The notes below the pieces were generated by a model that saw nothing but the letters and a program-made list of their open reading frames with translations, did no database searches and was not told the DNA's origin. A stretch of DNA of 10,615 nucleotides, taken from Acanthamoeba sp. SK_2022b (Eukaryota > Discosea > Longamoebia > Acanthamoebidae). The position numbers were made by a program, and so were the translations under genes. This document shows, one piece after another, positions 1-6,841 of the stretch (positions are counted from its first letter, which is position 1; each line of letters begins with the position of its first letter). The stretch covers positions 1 through 10,615 of the forward strand of contig JANDJZ010001151.1 of NCBI GenBank assembly GCA_027943245.1, in the 5' to 3' direction.

Positions 1-310
1 CCGCAGCGGTGGGGGTTGCAGTGTTGGTGGTCGTGGCGCCGACCACGTTTTGCTGTTGCTGCTGCTGCCCCTGTGGAAGGCTCGAAGAGGAGCTGCTGGT
101 GGTGGCAAACGAACGATGGGCCTGGTCTTGCTGTGCGGCGTGCTCGCCTGACCCCGTAGGCGGGGCCACATCGACGGTAGAGCCCTCGTTGTTGATCATC
201 CTGGCAACTCCCATCGCAGAGTGAATGTGCTGCTCCGCTTGCATCAGTGTGGGCCTGGGTGGTTGAGACTCGACTTCGCGTGGCTCCATCCTCAATCCCT
301 TCACCTCCAT
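1..310 (-). CDS. Unrecognised protein, N-terminal part (polyQ/Ser-rich), runs off left edge
   Basis: On the minus strand an ATG at 310-308 opens a frame with no stop to the window edge, giving 103 codons. The start reads MEVKGLRMEPREVE. Roughly residues 68-77 form a Thr/Ser-rich patch ending in SSSSSL, and a run of six Gln follows near residues 81-86, then a Thr/Asn/Ala-rich tail. A Met at residue 8 is an alternative start. Third codon positions are about 70% G or C, as in the other genes here, which supports real coding, while the same frame upstream of 310 loses that bias and looks like 5' UTR. The composition is low-complexity and probably disordered; no domain is visible and I do not recognise the family. 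The gene is divergent from the importin-alpha gene, about 855 bp away. The rest of it lies outside the window. Confidence 0.5.
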   Translation of the reverse strand, partial: MEVKGLRMEPREVESQPPRPTLMQAEQHIHSAMGVARMINNEGSTVDVAPPTGSGEHAAQQDQAHRSFATTSSSSSSLPQGQQQQQQNVVGATTTNTATPTAA

Positions 311-1165
311 GCGCGCACGCCCGTGGCAGAAATGGCGGGAAAGAATGGATTTTGTAGCACAATTGGTGGGGAGATCTGGAACTGCGATTAATCGCAGGCC
401 AACGCAGCAAGCGGAGGCTGCAGGCGTGAGGAGCTCTTCTGGTCGCCGAATGCTCGGAGGTACACGTGAGGTTGGCTCGTGGTTTGTGCTCGCGCACAGC
501 GCACGCGCGTTTGTTGATCTGGAGAAATTGCAAAGAAAAGGTAGGAAATGAATAAACGATTCAATATGTTTGCTTCGACGCAACGACAGCCACGACAGCG
601 ACGGGCGAGGATCGATCAGGCTCGACGCCAAGGTAGAGCGCACCAAGGCCCGACCAATCGCCAGCGGCGCCCTCACCAGCAAGCAGGTCCCCACGCCATC
701 TTCGCCGCCCCGCGCCCATGGCCATTCCTCCTTGCCCAGGCCGACGCATTCCTGGGCGTGCGGCGCTCGGGTCTCGAAAAAGCTGATCGCAACCCACTCT
801 AAGTCGGGTCGGCGCGGCCTCGCTGGGCATCAACTCGCTCATGAAGCGCATCCCACTTTGCCTTCATAGGGTACCCGTTCGTTATTGTCGTTATTGTGTG
901 CACACACGCGCGCGAAAACCAGACTGGCGGGAGAGCAGCCGGTCAGGGCGCCGCCAAGTTGGGAGAGGACGGCGGCCGTCGTCCTGCATCTACCACACTT
1001 ATGATGCGCACAGGAATAGAAGGACGATGTCATGGTGGGCGGCGGGTCGACGGGCTACCAAACGAGAGGACCGCCACAACAAGAAAAATTTGTAACTTTT
1101 ATCTTCTGGTATCTTGTGGTATTAATAACACAAATCTTTCGAAGAACAACCGAAGCTGTACCAAC
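311..1165. other. Intergenic stretch between divergent genes, with one ambiguous coding-like patch
   Basis: This 855-bp stretch separates the minus-strand polyQ gene from importin alpha. Between about 570 and 865 two frames share the high-GC third position: the plus frame 570-869 (99 codons) and a minus frame covering about 834-690. The minus frame reads as more protein-like (it contains GLGKEEWPWARGGEDG) and ends exactly at a GTGAGG donor, but no family is recognised and neither strand can be chosen. A mixed GTGTGCACACACGCGCGCG tract lies at about 896-914. From 1080 to 1165 the sequence becomes AT-richer, as expected of a promoter and leader for importin alpha. No clear TATA box was identified. 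Confidence 0.4.
519..676 (-). other. Possible 5' UTR intron of the leftmost minus-strand gene
   Basis: Minus strand: a good donor, CTG|GTGAGG, lies at 676-675. A strong acceptor, TTTCTCCAG|ATC, lies at 520-519 behind a pyrimidine tract (CTTTTCTTTGC). The 158-bp span matches the longer introns seen elsewhere in the window. If it is used, the upstream exon (about 680-850) would join the leader that carries the ATG at 310. The evidence is splice-signal shape only. Confidence 0.3.
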
Positions 1166-2682
1166 ATGGCTGCCCCACAAACCTTGCAGGAGCGCCTGCC
1201 CGCCTTAGTGGCCGCCGCCTTCTCTGACGATGTCCGACAGCAGCTAGCGGCCACGGAGGAGTTTAGGAGGCTCCTCGAACAAAACGCGCCCGTGGACCTG
1301 GTTGTGGCTGCGGGCGTGCTTCCGCGCTTCGTGCAGTTCCTCGGGGGCAACCACAACTCGCAGCTCCAGTTTGAGGCCGCCTGGGCCTTGACCATCATCG
1401 CGTCAGGTACCTCGCAGCACACCAGACTGCTCATCGATATTGGCGCCGTGCCCAGCTTTGTGCAACTCCTCTCCTCAAACAGCCAAGACATACGCGAGCA
1501 GGTGCAGACACTCTCCTCCTCTCACATGAACGAGTTGGTTCATCATAAAACGTGTTTGCATCGAGCTCAGTCTTTGTTCTTTGCTGTTGCTATTGCCGCT
1601 CCAAAGGCCGCGTGGGCTCTCGGCAACATAGGAGGTGGTTCGCCCCCGTGCCGCGACCTGGTCCTTCAGCACAACGCTGTGGGTCCTCTCGTGCAGAGCC
1701 TGACGGAGACTTCCCAGCTCTCGCTGCTCAGGAACGCTACCTGGGCCCTCTCCAACTTGTGCCGCGGCAAGCCCCAGCCGCCCTTCGAGCTCGTCAGTCC
1801 CGCTCTCCCTTCCCTCGCGCGTCTCGTCTACTCGAGTGACGTGGAGGTGCTTGGCGATGCTTGCTGGGCTCTGTCCCATCTCTCCGACGGCGGCAACGAC
1901 AGGATCCAGGCCGTCATCGAGGCTGGCGCCTGCCGCCGCTTGGTCGAGCTCCTCCAGTACGTCCACGAACTTTGCCCAACGACTGCGTGCACGCGCGCGT
2001 CGGTTGTCTCAATAGACGAGCCTTTCCCTCTCCTCCAGGCATCCCTCGTACACCGTGGTGGTGCCCGCCCTCAGCGCTGTGGGCAACATCGTTACCGGTG
2101 ACGACGCTCAGACCCAGTGCGTTGTCAACAGCTCTGGCGTCCCGCCACTGCACGCCCTCCTGAACAGCCCAAAGAAGGGAGTCAAGAAGGCGGCCTGCTG
2201 GGCCATCTCCAACATCACCGCCGGCAACGAGGCTCAGATCCAGGCGGTCGTTGACGCCAACGTCTTCCCGTCTCTCGTCCACCTGCTGGCCAACGACGAC
2301 GACGACTTACACATCAGGAAGGAGGCCGCCTGTGCCGTTTCGAACGCCGTCTGCGGTGGCAGCGCGCAACAGGTCCACTACCTCGTCGCCCTGGGCTGCA
2401 TCAAGCCCTTCTGCGACCTCCTCACCGCCGGCTACTCTCCAGCCGTCGCCGTGGCCCTCGAAGGCATCGAGAACATCCTCGAGGGAGGCGCTCGTTGCGC
2501 CTCCGGTGGTTACAAACCTCTACGCCAGCGCCTTGCAGGCCGAGGGCCTGGTCGACCGGCTCCGAACGCTATGCTCCTCGCCAGAGCTGAGCGCCAAGGC
2601 CGCGCGCATCCTGCAAACCTACCTCCACGACCCCTTCTCCTTTGCCAGCTTCCATGCAACGCTGCCAGCAACCGGCCATTAA
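1166..2682 (+). CDS. Importin alpha (karyopherin alpha) ARM-repeat nuclear import receptor, IBB-less, with a frame slip
   Basis: Importin alpha binds nuclear localisation signals in its ARM-repeat groove and normally hands cargo to importin beta. Proposed exons: 1166-1501, 1607-1956 and 2039-2682; introns of 105 bp (GTGCAG..AAAG) and 82 bp (GTACGT..CCAG). The spliced product is about 442 residues. Family signatures include [82 protein letters not shown] and EGIENILE. These give the Trp/Asn ladder (WAL..N) that reads NLS side chains. ATG 1166 sits in a good context (aacATGGCT) and the protein enters the ARM fold almost at once (ERLPALV), so the basic importin-beta-binding domain (about 60 residues) is absent. 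At the GGG of 2483-2485 the frame slips by one base; the C-terminal part continues in the other frame to TAA 2680-2682. It converges with the DnaJ gene. Confidence 0.93.
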
Positions 2683-2738
2683 AGCCTTCTCTCCCCCCCC
2701 CAACTACATGTGCACCTACCCGCACAAGCGTGCCTAGT

Positions 2739-2744
2739 AATAAA
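2739..2744 (+). terminator. Poly(A) signal of importin alpha (AATAAA)
   Basis: A canonical AATAAA lies 57 bases after the importin-alpha stop, followed by a T-rich/GT-rich stretch (TTTTTAATGTTGTCGTTGTTGG) suited to the downstream element, here split in description as TTTTTAATG then GTTGTTGG. It lies three bases from the opposite-strand signal of the DnaJ gene. Confidence 0.7.
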
Positions 2745-2746
2745 TT

Positions 2747-2752
2747 TTTAAT
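2747..2752 (-). terminator. Possible poly(A) signal of the DnaJ gene (ATTAAA)
   Basis: On the minus strand ATTAAA, the commonest AATAAA variant, lies 75 bases past the DnaJ stop codon at 2827. No minus-strand AATAAA was seen nearby. The two convergent signals fall within 14 bp. Confidence 0.45.
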
Positions 2753-2758
2753 GTTGTC

Positions 2759-2778
2759 GTTGTTGGTTGGTTGGTTGG
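2759..2778 (+). repeat. (TTGG)n tract, inverted match to a DnaJ intron
   Basis: GTTGTT followed by repeated GGTT units, 20 bases. Its exact reverse complement occurs at 3956-3975 inside intron 3 of the DnaJ gene. On the DnaJ transcript this copy lies in the 3' UTR and reads (CCAA)n. Confidence 0.8.
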
Positions 2779-2826
2779 CGGGACAGGAGAGGGATCGGCC
2801 GAAGAGGACGACGCAGCGCCCGCCGA

Positions 2827-3514
2827 CTACTGCTGGGTGCAGTCCAGGCGGGAGCCGCCGTGCTCCTCGTCCTCATCGTAGGCCTCGCGCCTGGCGTGGC
2901 CGTGGTTGCCGCTCGCGCGCTCCGACGTGCCGTAGTCCTGCAGAGACACCACACACACACGCCCCGCGAGTGAGTAGGTCAGCGAGCCGACACCGACGCG
3001 AGGGGCCAAAAGAGGTTTCGTTACCTGGAGGAAGGCCTCCTCGTACTCGCCCATGTGCAGAGGCGGCAGGGGCTCGGGGTTGGGCAAAACTGTTTGCAGC
3101 ACCTGCGCGTGCGTGAGCGTAGCGAGTGTGAGTGAACGGCGGCAAAGTGGTCGCCGATGATGTTTGTTCGACGGGCGGGTTGTGCGATACCTTGGCGGCG
3201 TCTGGGGAGATGGCCTCCGGGAACTTGATGTTGAACTTGATGATGAGGAGGCCCTTGTCAAAGGGCTGCTTCCACATGGGCATGCCCTCGCCGGGGATCT
3301 CCTTGACGTCGCCCGGCTTGATGATCTCGCCCGGGTTGGACTTGACCAGCAGCGTGCGGCCGTCGAGGTGGGTGAGCACGAACTCGAAGCCGCACAGGGC
3401 CTCGAAGAGCGTGATCTCATGCTCCACCAGCAGATCGGCGTCGTTGCGCTTGAACTTGGGGTGCTCGGCCTCCTGCAGCACGATGATCACGTCTCCCGGA
3501 ATCACGTCCGGCTG

Positions 3515-3593
<79 letters not shown>

Positions 3594-4770
3594 ACAGTGA
3601 GCATGGGCACCGTGTGCTGCTGTAAAAGGAGAAGGAGGAGGGCGAGGACAGTACCTCCTGGTCGCCTTCGCCGGTGAAGACGATCTTCTGCTTGTGCCGC
3701 ATGCCCTTGTCGATGTGGATCTCGAGCACCTTCTTCTCCTGCACCACCTTGTTGCCGCGGCACTTCTTGCAGCGGTCCTTCTCCTTGATCACCTCGCCCT
3801 GCCCTCGGCACTTTGTGCACACGCTCTGCAGCTGCTGCACCATCCCGGGGCCCAGCTGTCGCAGCGTCACCTTCACTCCGCTGCCCTTGCATCCATCGCA
3901 CGCCTTCACCGAGTCCGGATTCTTGCCTCCCTTGCTGCGGATTTGAACAACACAACCAACCAACCAACCAACAACAGACATGTCGTCAGTTGAGACATCA
4001 AAGCAACGAGGTGGTCGAATTGGAGGGAGGGGAGAGCGCACCCGCTGCAGACGGTGCAGATGACGTTCTTGCGGAGGGCGAGCTTGGTCGTCTTGCCGTT
4101 GTAGAGGTCCTCCAGCGATACCTCGAGCGGGTGCACGAGGTCCTCGCCGCGCCTCTGACGCCTTCGTCCGCCGCCGCCGCCGCCACCCATGCCTGGTCCA
4201 CGAAAGAGCAAGCGATCGCGAGAGAGAGAGAGAGAGCGATCAGCGGACAAGCCCTGTTACCAGGGACCAACGCACGAATGCTGCGCAACTGCCTGCACCA
4301 CCGCCACTAGTGTCTAGGCCATGAAGAGAGCGCTGCGCGTACCGAAGAAGCCGCCGCCAAAGATGGAGGAGAAGAGGTCTTCGGCCGAACCAAAGCCGGG
4401 GCCACCGCCACCGCCCTCCTTGAGACGTTCCTCACCGAAACGATCGTACACTTGCCTCTTCTCTGCATCCGAGAGAATCTCGTAGGCAAAGCTGATCTCC
4501 TTGAACTACGAGTCGGGAAGGCGGCAACAGACAAATAAATGATGGAAAAAGTATGAGCAAATGATTTGATGACAATTGTACAAATTGTCGAAGCCAATGA
4601 ATAAATAGATTACGCATCGATGCAAAAGAGGATGATACCTTGTCCCCATGTTCAGGATTTCTGTCGGGATGGAATTCCTTGGCCATTTTGTAGTACCCCT
4701 TCTTGATCTCACCCTCCGTAGCCTCTGGCCGCACCCCCAGAAGATCATAGAGTCGCGTTTCCTTCGGCAT
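2827..4770 (-). CDS. Type I Hsp40 co-chaperone (DnaJ/Ydj1/DNAJA family), farnesylation box
   Basis: This J-protein stimulates Hsp70 ATPase and delivers unfolded clients in the cytosol. Exons on the minus strand: 4770-4639, 4505-4343, 4192-4042, 3934-3655, 3511-3191, 3102-3025 and 2937-2827. Introns are 133, 150, 107, 143, 88 and 87 bp, all GT..AG; total 411 residues, the usual family length. J-domain: residues about 6-68, with the HPD catalytic loop at 34-36. A Gly-rich linker covers about 78-110. The zinc-binding region has four CxxC motifs: C144/C147 (CTVCSGKGG), C161/C164 (CDGCKGSG), C188/C191 (CTKCRGQG) and C204/C207 (CKKCRGNK). The C-terminal client-binding domain follows ([28 protein letters not shown]). 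The protein ends in CTQQ, a CaaX box whose final Gln favours farnesylation, as in Ydj1, implying membrane tethering. The gene is divergent from the LIN37-like gene. Confidence 0.96.
3516..3593. repeat. Compound microsatellite (CA)28(GA)11 in DnaJ intron 4
   Basis: An uninterrupted CA run covers 3516-3571 (28 units), passing straight into a GA run to 3593 (11 units). It fills more than half of the 143-bp intron. In the sense of the DnaJ transcript it reads (TC)11(TG)28 and ends four bases before the TGACAG acceptor, so it takes the place of the polypyrimidine tract. Confidence 0.97.
3956..3975. repeat. (CCAA)n tract in DnaJ intron 3
   Basis: Four CCAA units followed by CAAC. It is an exact reverse complement of the tract at 2759-2778. 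On the transcript this copy reads GU-rich (UUGG)n and lies about 20 bases upstream of the intron 3 acceptor. Confidence 0.8.
4220..4236. repeat. Short (GA)n microsatellite in DnaJ intron 2
   Basis: Seventeen bases of alternating G and A. On the transcript it is a (TC)n pyrimidine tract about 27 bases before the acceptor at 4193, and probably serves as the polypyrimidine tract. Confidence 0.85.
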
Positions 4771-4952
4771 CTTCTTGGATGGGACTGCTTCCAATCGAAT
4801 TAAACAAGAGCGATCGAATGCCGGCAAGATCCGCCAAACAGAAAAATACGCAGACCAGGAGTTAGGAGAATTTCGCGAGAAAGCACAAAGGCACGAACAC
4901 CCCATGGGTCATTTATTTTATTGTATTTTACTTCATTTATTTGAAACTCGCC
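4771..4952. promoter_or_regulatory. Shared divergent promoter between DnaJ and the LIN37-like gene
   Basis: Only 182 bp separate the two ATGs, so both promoters must fit here or overlap the leaders. An imperfect heat-shock-element-like cluster, GAATTTCGCGAGAAAG, lies at 4868-4883, about 100 bases upstream of the DnaJ ATG. It contains GAA, TTC and GAG/GAA blocks, but the spacing deviates from the nGAAnnTTCn rule. The right third (about 4910-4943) is AT-rich (ATTTATTTTATTG). No clear TATA box is assigned to either gene. Confidence 0.5.
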
Positions 4953-6198
4953 ATGGAGGTGGAGGGGCCGAGAGGAGAAGGCGGCGAGCCCAGTGATTCG
5001 TTGCTCGCCTCGCCTCTCCCGGCATCTGAAGATGGAGAGGAACAAGCGTGTGCTCTCAGCATCGCTGATGTACTCCCCCCCCCTCCTTCCAAGCTCGCAA
5101 GACCACCGCAAAGGAGTAGACTCACGCTGTACACCATAGGACGGGGATGAAGAGGAAGCCACGCCTGCTCTCCAGCCTACGATCGCGCATGTTGTGGTAC
5201 GTGCGTCTGGGTCCATTTTCCTTTTCTTTTCCTTTCTTTCAGCTCATGCTCGGCGAGCAGCCAGCAGTGCCCGAGAGCGTGGTGTCGGCGGCCGAGGGTC
5301 TCTCGTCCCTCATTCAAACATCGTCACCGGCCCCCGCCACACCGTCCAAATCACTTGCCGCCAAACGAAAGAGGTACCAACCAGACACCGCTGGACCACG
5401 TCGAGCCCTCGCGCTCACGAGAGGTCTACGATCTCCTGTGCGCGTGCCGCGCGTGCTCTGCAGGAGAGAGGCAACGCCAGTGAAGGGACGCCACGTGCCA
5501 CGCCGCAAAGTGCGCAGGTAGAGCTGTCCATCCGAGCTCTCTCTCTCTCTCTCTCATCTTTTTGCAACCTTCCACCCGCCCACCCGTTCGCCATGTACGC
5601 GTAGAGAGCAGGCCGCGGTCACCGTGAAGGACCACAAGATACCGCTGGACGAAGCGGCCGGCGCTTCGCTGTACAAACTCACCCGGCTGTGGATGGACGA
5701 CGGCACTCAGATGATCAACCTGCCCTACATCGTGCGCGCCTTCTTCAGCCTTTTCTCTCTCTTCCCCCGCTTCTCTTCTTTGGGAGGGTGGCGCCCTGAC
5801 CTAACATTGATGCAGCCGCCGCCACCGCCACCGAATGGAGGACTGAACCTCCCGCCGCCCGAGCCTCACAACGCGGACTCGTCAGCCAAGCGACCCGTGC
5901 GACCACCCTGCCAATCGCCCCAGGAATTCGACGTACGTTTGTCTCCGTCGCACGCGCGCGCGCATGTGTTTATGGGGTCGATGGTGATGGATGGTGCCTC
6001 GTAATGACCGAACAGAGGCTGATATCGGGAGAGAGCGAAGACGGCGCGGCCACGATCGAGCAGCTGAAGGACAACTACGTCCACTACGCCAAGGTCCTGC
6101 GAACCTGGTTTTGCGTACAGCGCGCTCATCGGCTTCGCCGGTACACTGAGCGCTGGAAGCTGCTCGCCTCGGCCGCCTCTCGTCCGCCACACCCTTGA
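4953..6198 (+). CDS. LIN37: Probable LIN37-like subunit of the MuvB/DREAM complex
   Basis: LIN37 is a core subunit of MuvB, the nuclear complex (DREAM, MMB) that represses or activates cell-cycle genes. Proposed exons: 4953-5069, 5140-5196, 5243-5373, 5464-5517, 5605-5731, 5816-5932 and 6016-6198. Introns are 70, 46, 90, 87, 84 and 83 bp; the phases all agree and give 261 residues, close to the animal length of about 250. Visible parts: an acidic N-terminus; basic stretches at about 98-120 (KRKR, PRRKVRR); a conserved-looking block at 127-150 with VKDHKIPLD then LYKLTRLWM; a Pro-rich run (163-168) and LPPPEP (174-179); a C-terminal basic helix with W232, R242-R243-Y244 and W248. Animal LIN37 has the same order: basic patch, LYxxxRxWM, LPPP, then an Arg/Trp/Tyr-rich helix. 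The assignment rests on this remembered architecture. The first two introns are the least certain. Confidence 0.6.
5537..5554 (+). repeat. (CT)9 microsatellite in LIN37 intron 4
   Basis: Nine perfect CT units, followed by a CATCTTTTTGC stretch. It lies within the 87-bp intron 5518-5604 and acts as part of the pyrimidine tract before the TAG acceptor at 5602-5604. Confidence 0.85.
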
Positions 6199-6341
6199 CC
6201 GGGCAGTCGGTGCCACGTGTAATTTTGCAGACATTCAACCAGTCGGAATTTCGGCCATAAGCTGAGTGTCGACATTTAAAACCAGTGAGATTGGTGAACC
6301 CATCTTCTAGATTCACATCCCTATCAACTACATCATTCAAC
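6199..6341 (+). promoter_or_regulatory. Intergenic spacer and promoter of the ACBP gene
   Basis: These 143 bp must hold both the 3' end of the LIN37-like gene and the ACBP promoter. A TATA-like ATTTAAA lies at 6274-6280, 62 bases before the ACBP ATG, leaving a leader of about 30-35 bases. A CACGTG palindrome lies at 6213-6218. No AATAAA was found for the upstream gene. Confidence 0.4.
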
Positions 6342-6785
6342 ATGTCGCTCCAGGAGAACTTCGAAAAGGCTGCCAATGAGGTGAAGGCTTTCTCCACGAG
6401 GCCCGACGATTCCGTGCTCCTCCAGCTGTACGGTCTCTACAAGCAGGCCACCGTTGGTGACAACACCACTGGTACCACTGCTTCTGCACTGCGCCATCTT
6501 TGACCGAATCTGGATCTACAAATTCCAAATGATTTTTAATATTATTTTCTTACGCGCAACAGAGGCTCCCTGGGCTATCCAGTTCGAGGCCAAGGCCAAG
6601 TGGGACGCCTGGAACGCCAACAAGGGTACGCCCTCCTCGCAACCTCTTGCTCGGGACCAACGCGGAGTGAAATCATTATTAGCCCATTTTTGATCCTTTC
6701 TGGGATGTGCGCAGGCACTTCGCAGGACGACGCCAAGCAGAAGTACGTCGACCTCGTCAACCAGCTCAAGACCCAGTTTGCCTAA
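6342..6785 (+). CDS. Acyl-CoA-binding protein (ACBP), complete
   Basis: ACBP is a small cytosolic four-helix protein that binds long-chain acyl-CoA esters and buffers or carries them between lipid pathways. Exons: 6342-6471, 6563-6625 and 6715-6785; introns are 91 bp (GTACCA..ACAG) and 89 bp (GTACGC..GCAG). Both introns split a codon after its first base, giving Glu44 and Gly65. The product is 87 residues, the standard size. It begins MSLQENFEKAANEVK and contains YGLYKQATVGD and AKAKWDAWNANKGTS. The acyl-CoA-contacting residues of the family are all present, as Y30, K34, K56 and Y75 (Tyr28, Lys32, Lys54 and Tyr73 in bovine numbering). There is no signal peptide or extra domain. It lies downstream of the LIN37-like gene in the same direction, with its own leader and poly(A) signal. 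Confidence 0.97.
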
Positions 6786-6820
6786 GTGCCAGGCCTCCGC
6801 GGAGTCGCTGTGCAAAACCA

Positions 6821-6826
6821 AATAAA
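6821..6826 (+). terminator. Poly(A) signal of the ACBP gene (AATAAA)
   Basis: AATAAA lies 35 bases after the ACBP stop, in CAAATAAAAGTT, and is followed by a GT-rich segment (TTGGTGGGCGG). It marks the end of the gene-dense block. Confidence 0.75.
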
Positions 6827-6841
6827 AGTTGCTCTCCTGCA

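Noticed and set aside
896..1165. N-terminal extension of importin alpha using the upstream ATG at 896
   Set aside because: The frame is open but the 90-residue extension (MCTHARENQTGG start) has no IBB pattern, loses the coding bias and crosses AT-rich leader sequence just before ATG 1166.
2055..3116. Plus-strand extension of importin alpha to 3116 in the upstream frame
   Set aside because: After about 2484 this frame loses all ARM similarity, while the neighbouring frame carries the expected C-terminal sequence and stops at 2682; beyond that it is antisense to the DnaJ gene.
3132..4310. Plus-strand ORFs of 90-181 codons across 3132-4310
   Set aside because: They are shadows of the DnaJ exons on the minus strand and of the CA/GA microsatellite.
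5866..6397. Minus-strand ORFs of 122 and 171 codons opposite LIN37 and ACBP
   Set aside because: They are antisense to well-supported exons and introns and have no recognisable content.
6516..6841. Extension of the minus-strand unknown frame across ACBP
   Set aside because: This part is simply antisense to ACBP exons 2-3 and their intron; only the portion from 6842 up is worth keeping.
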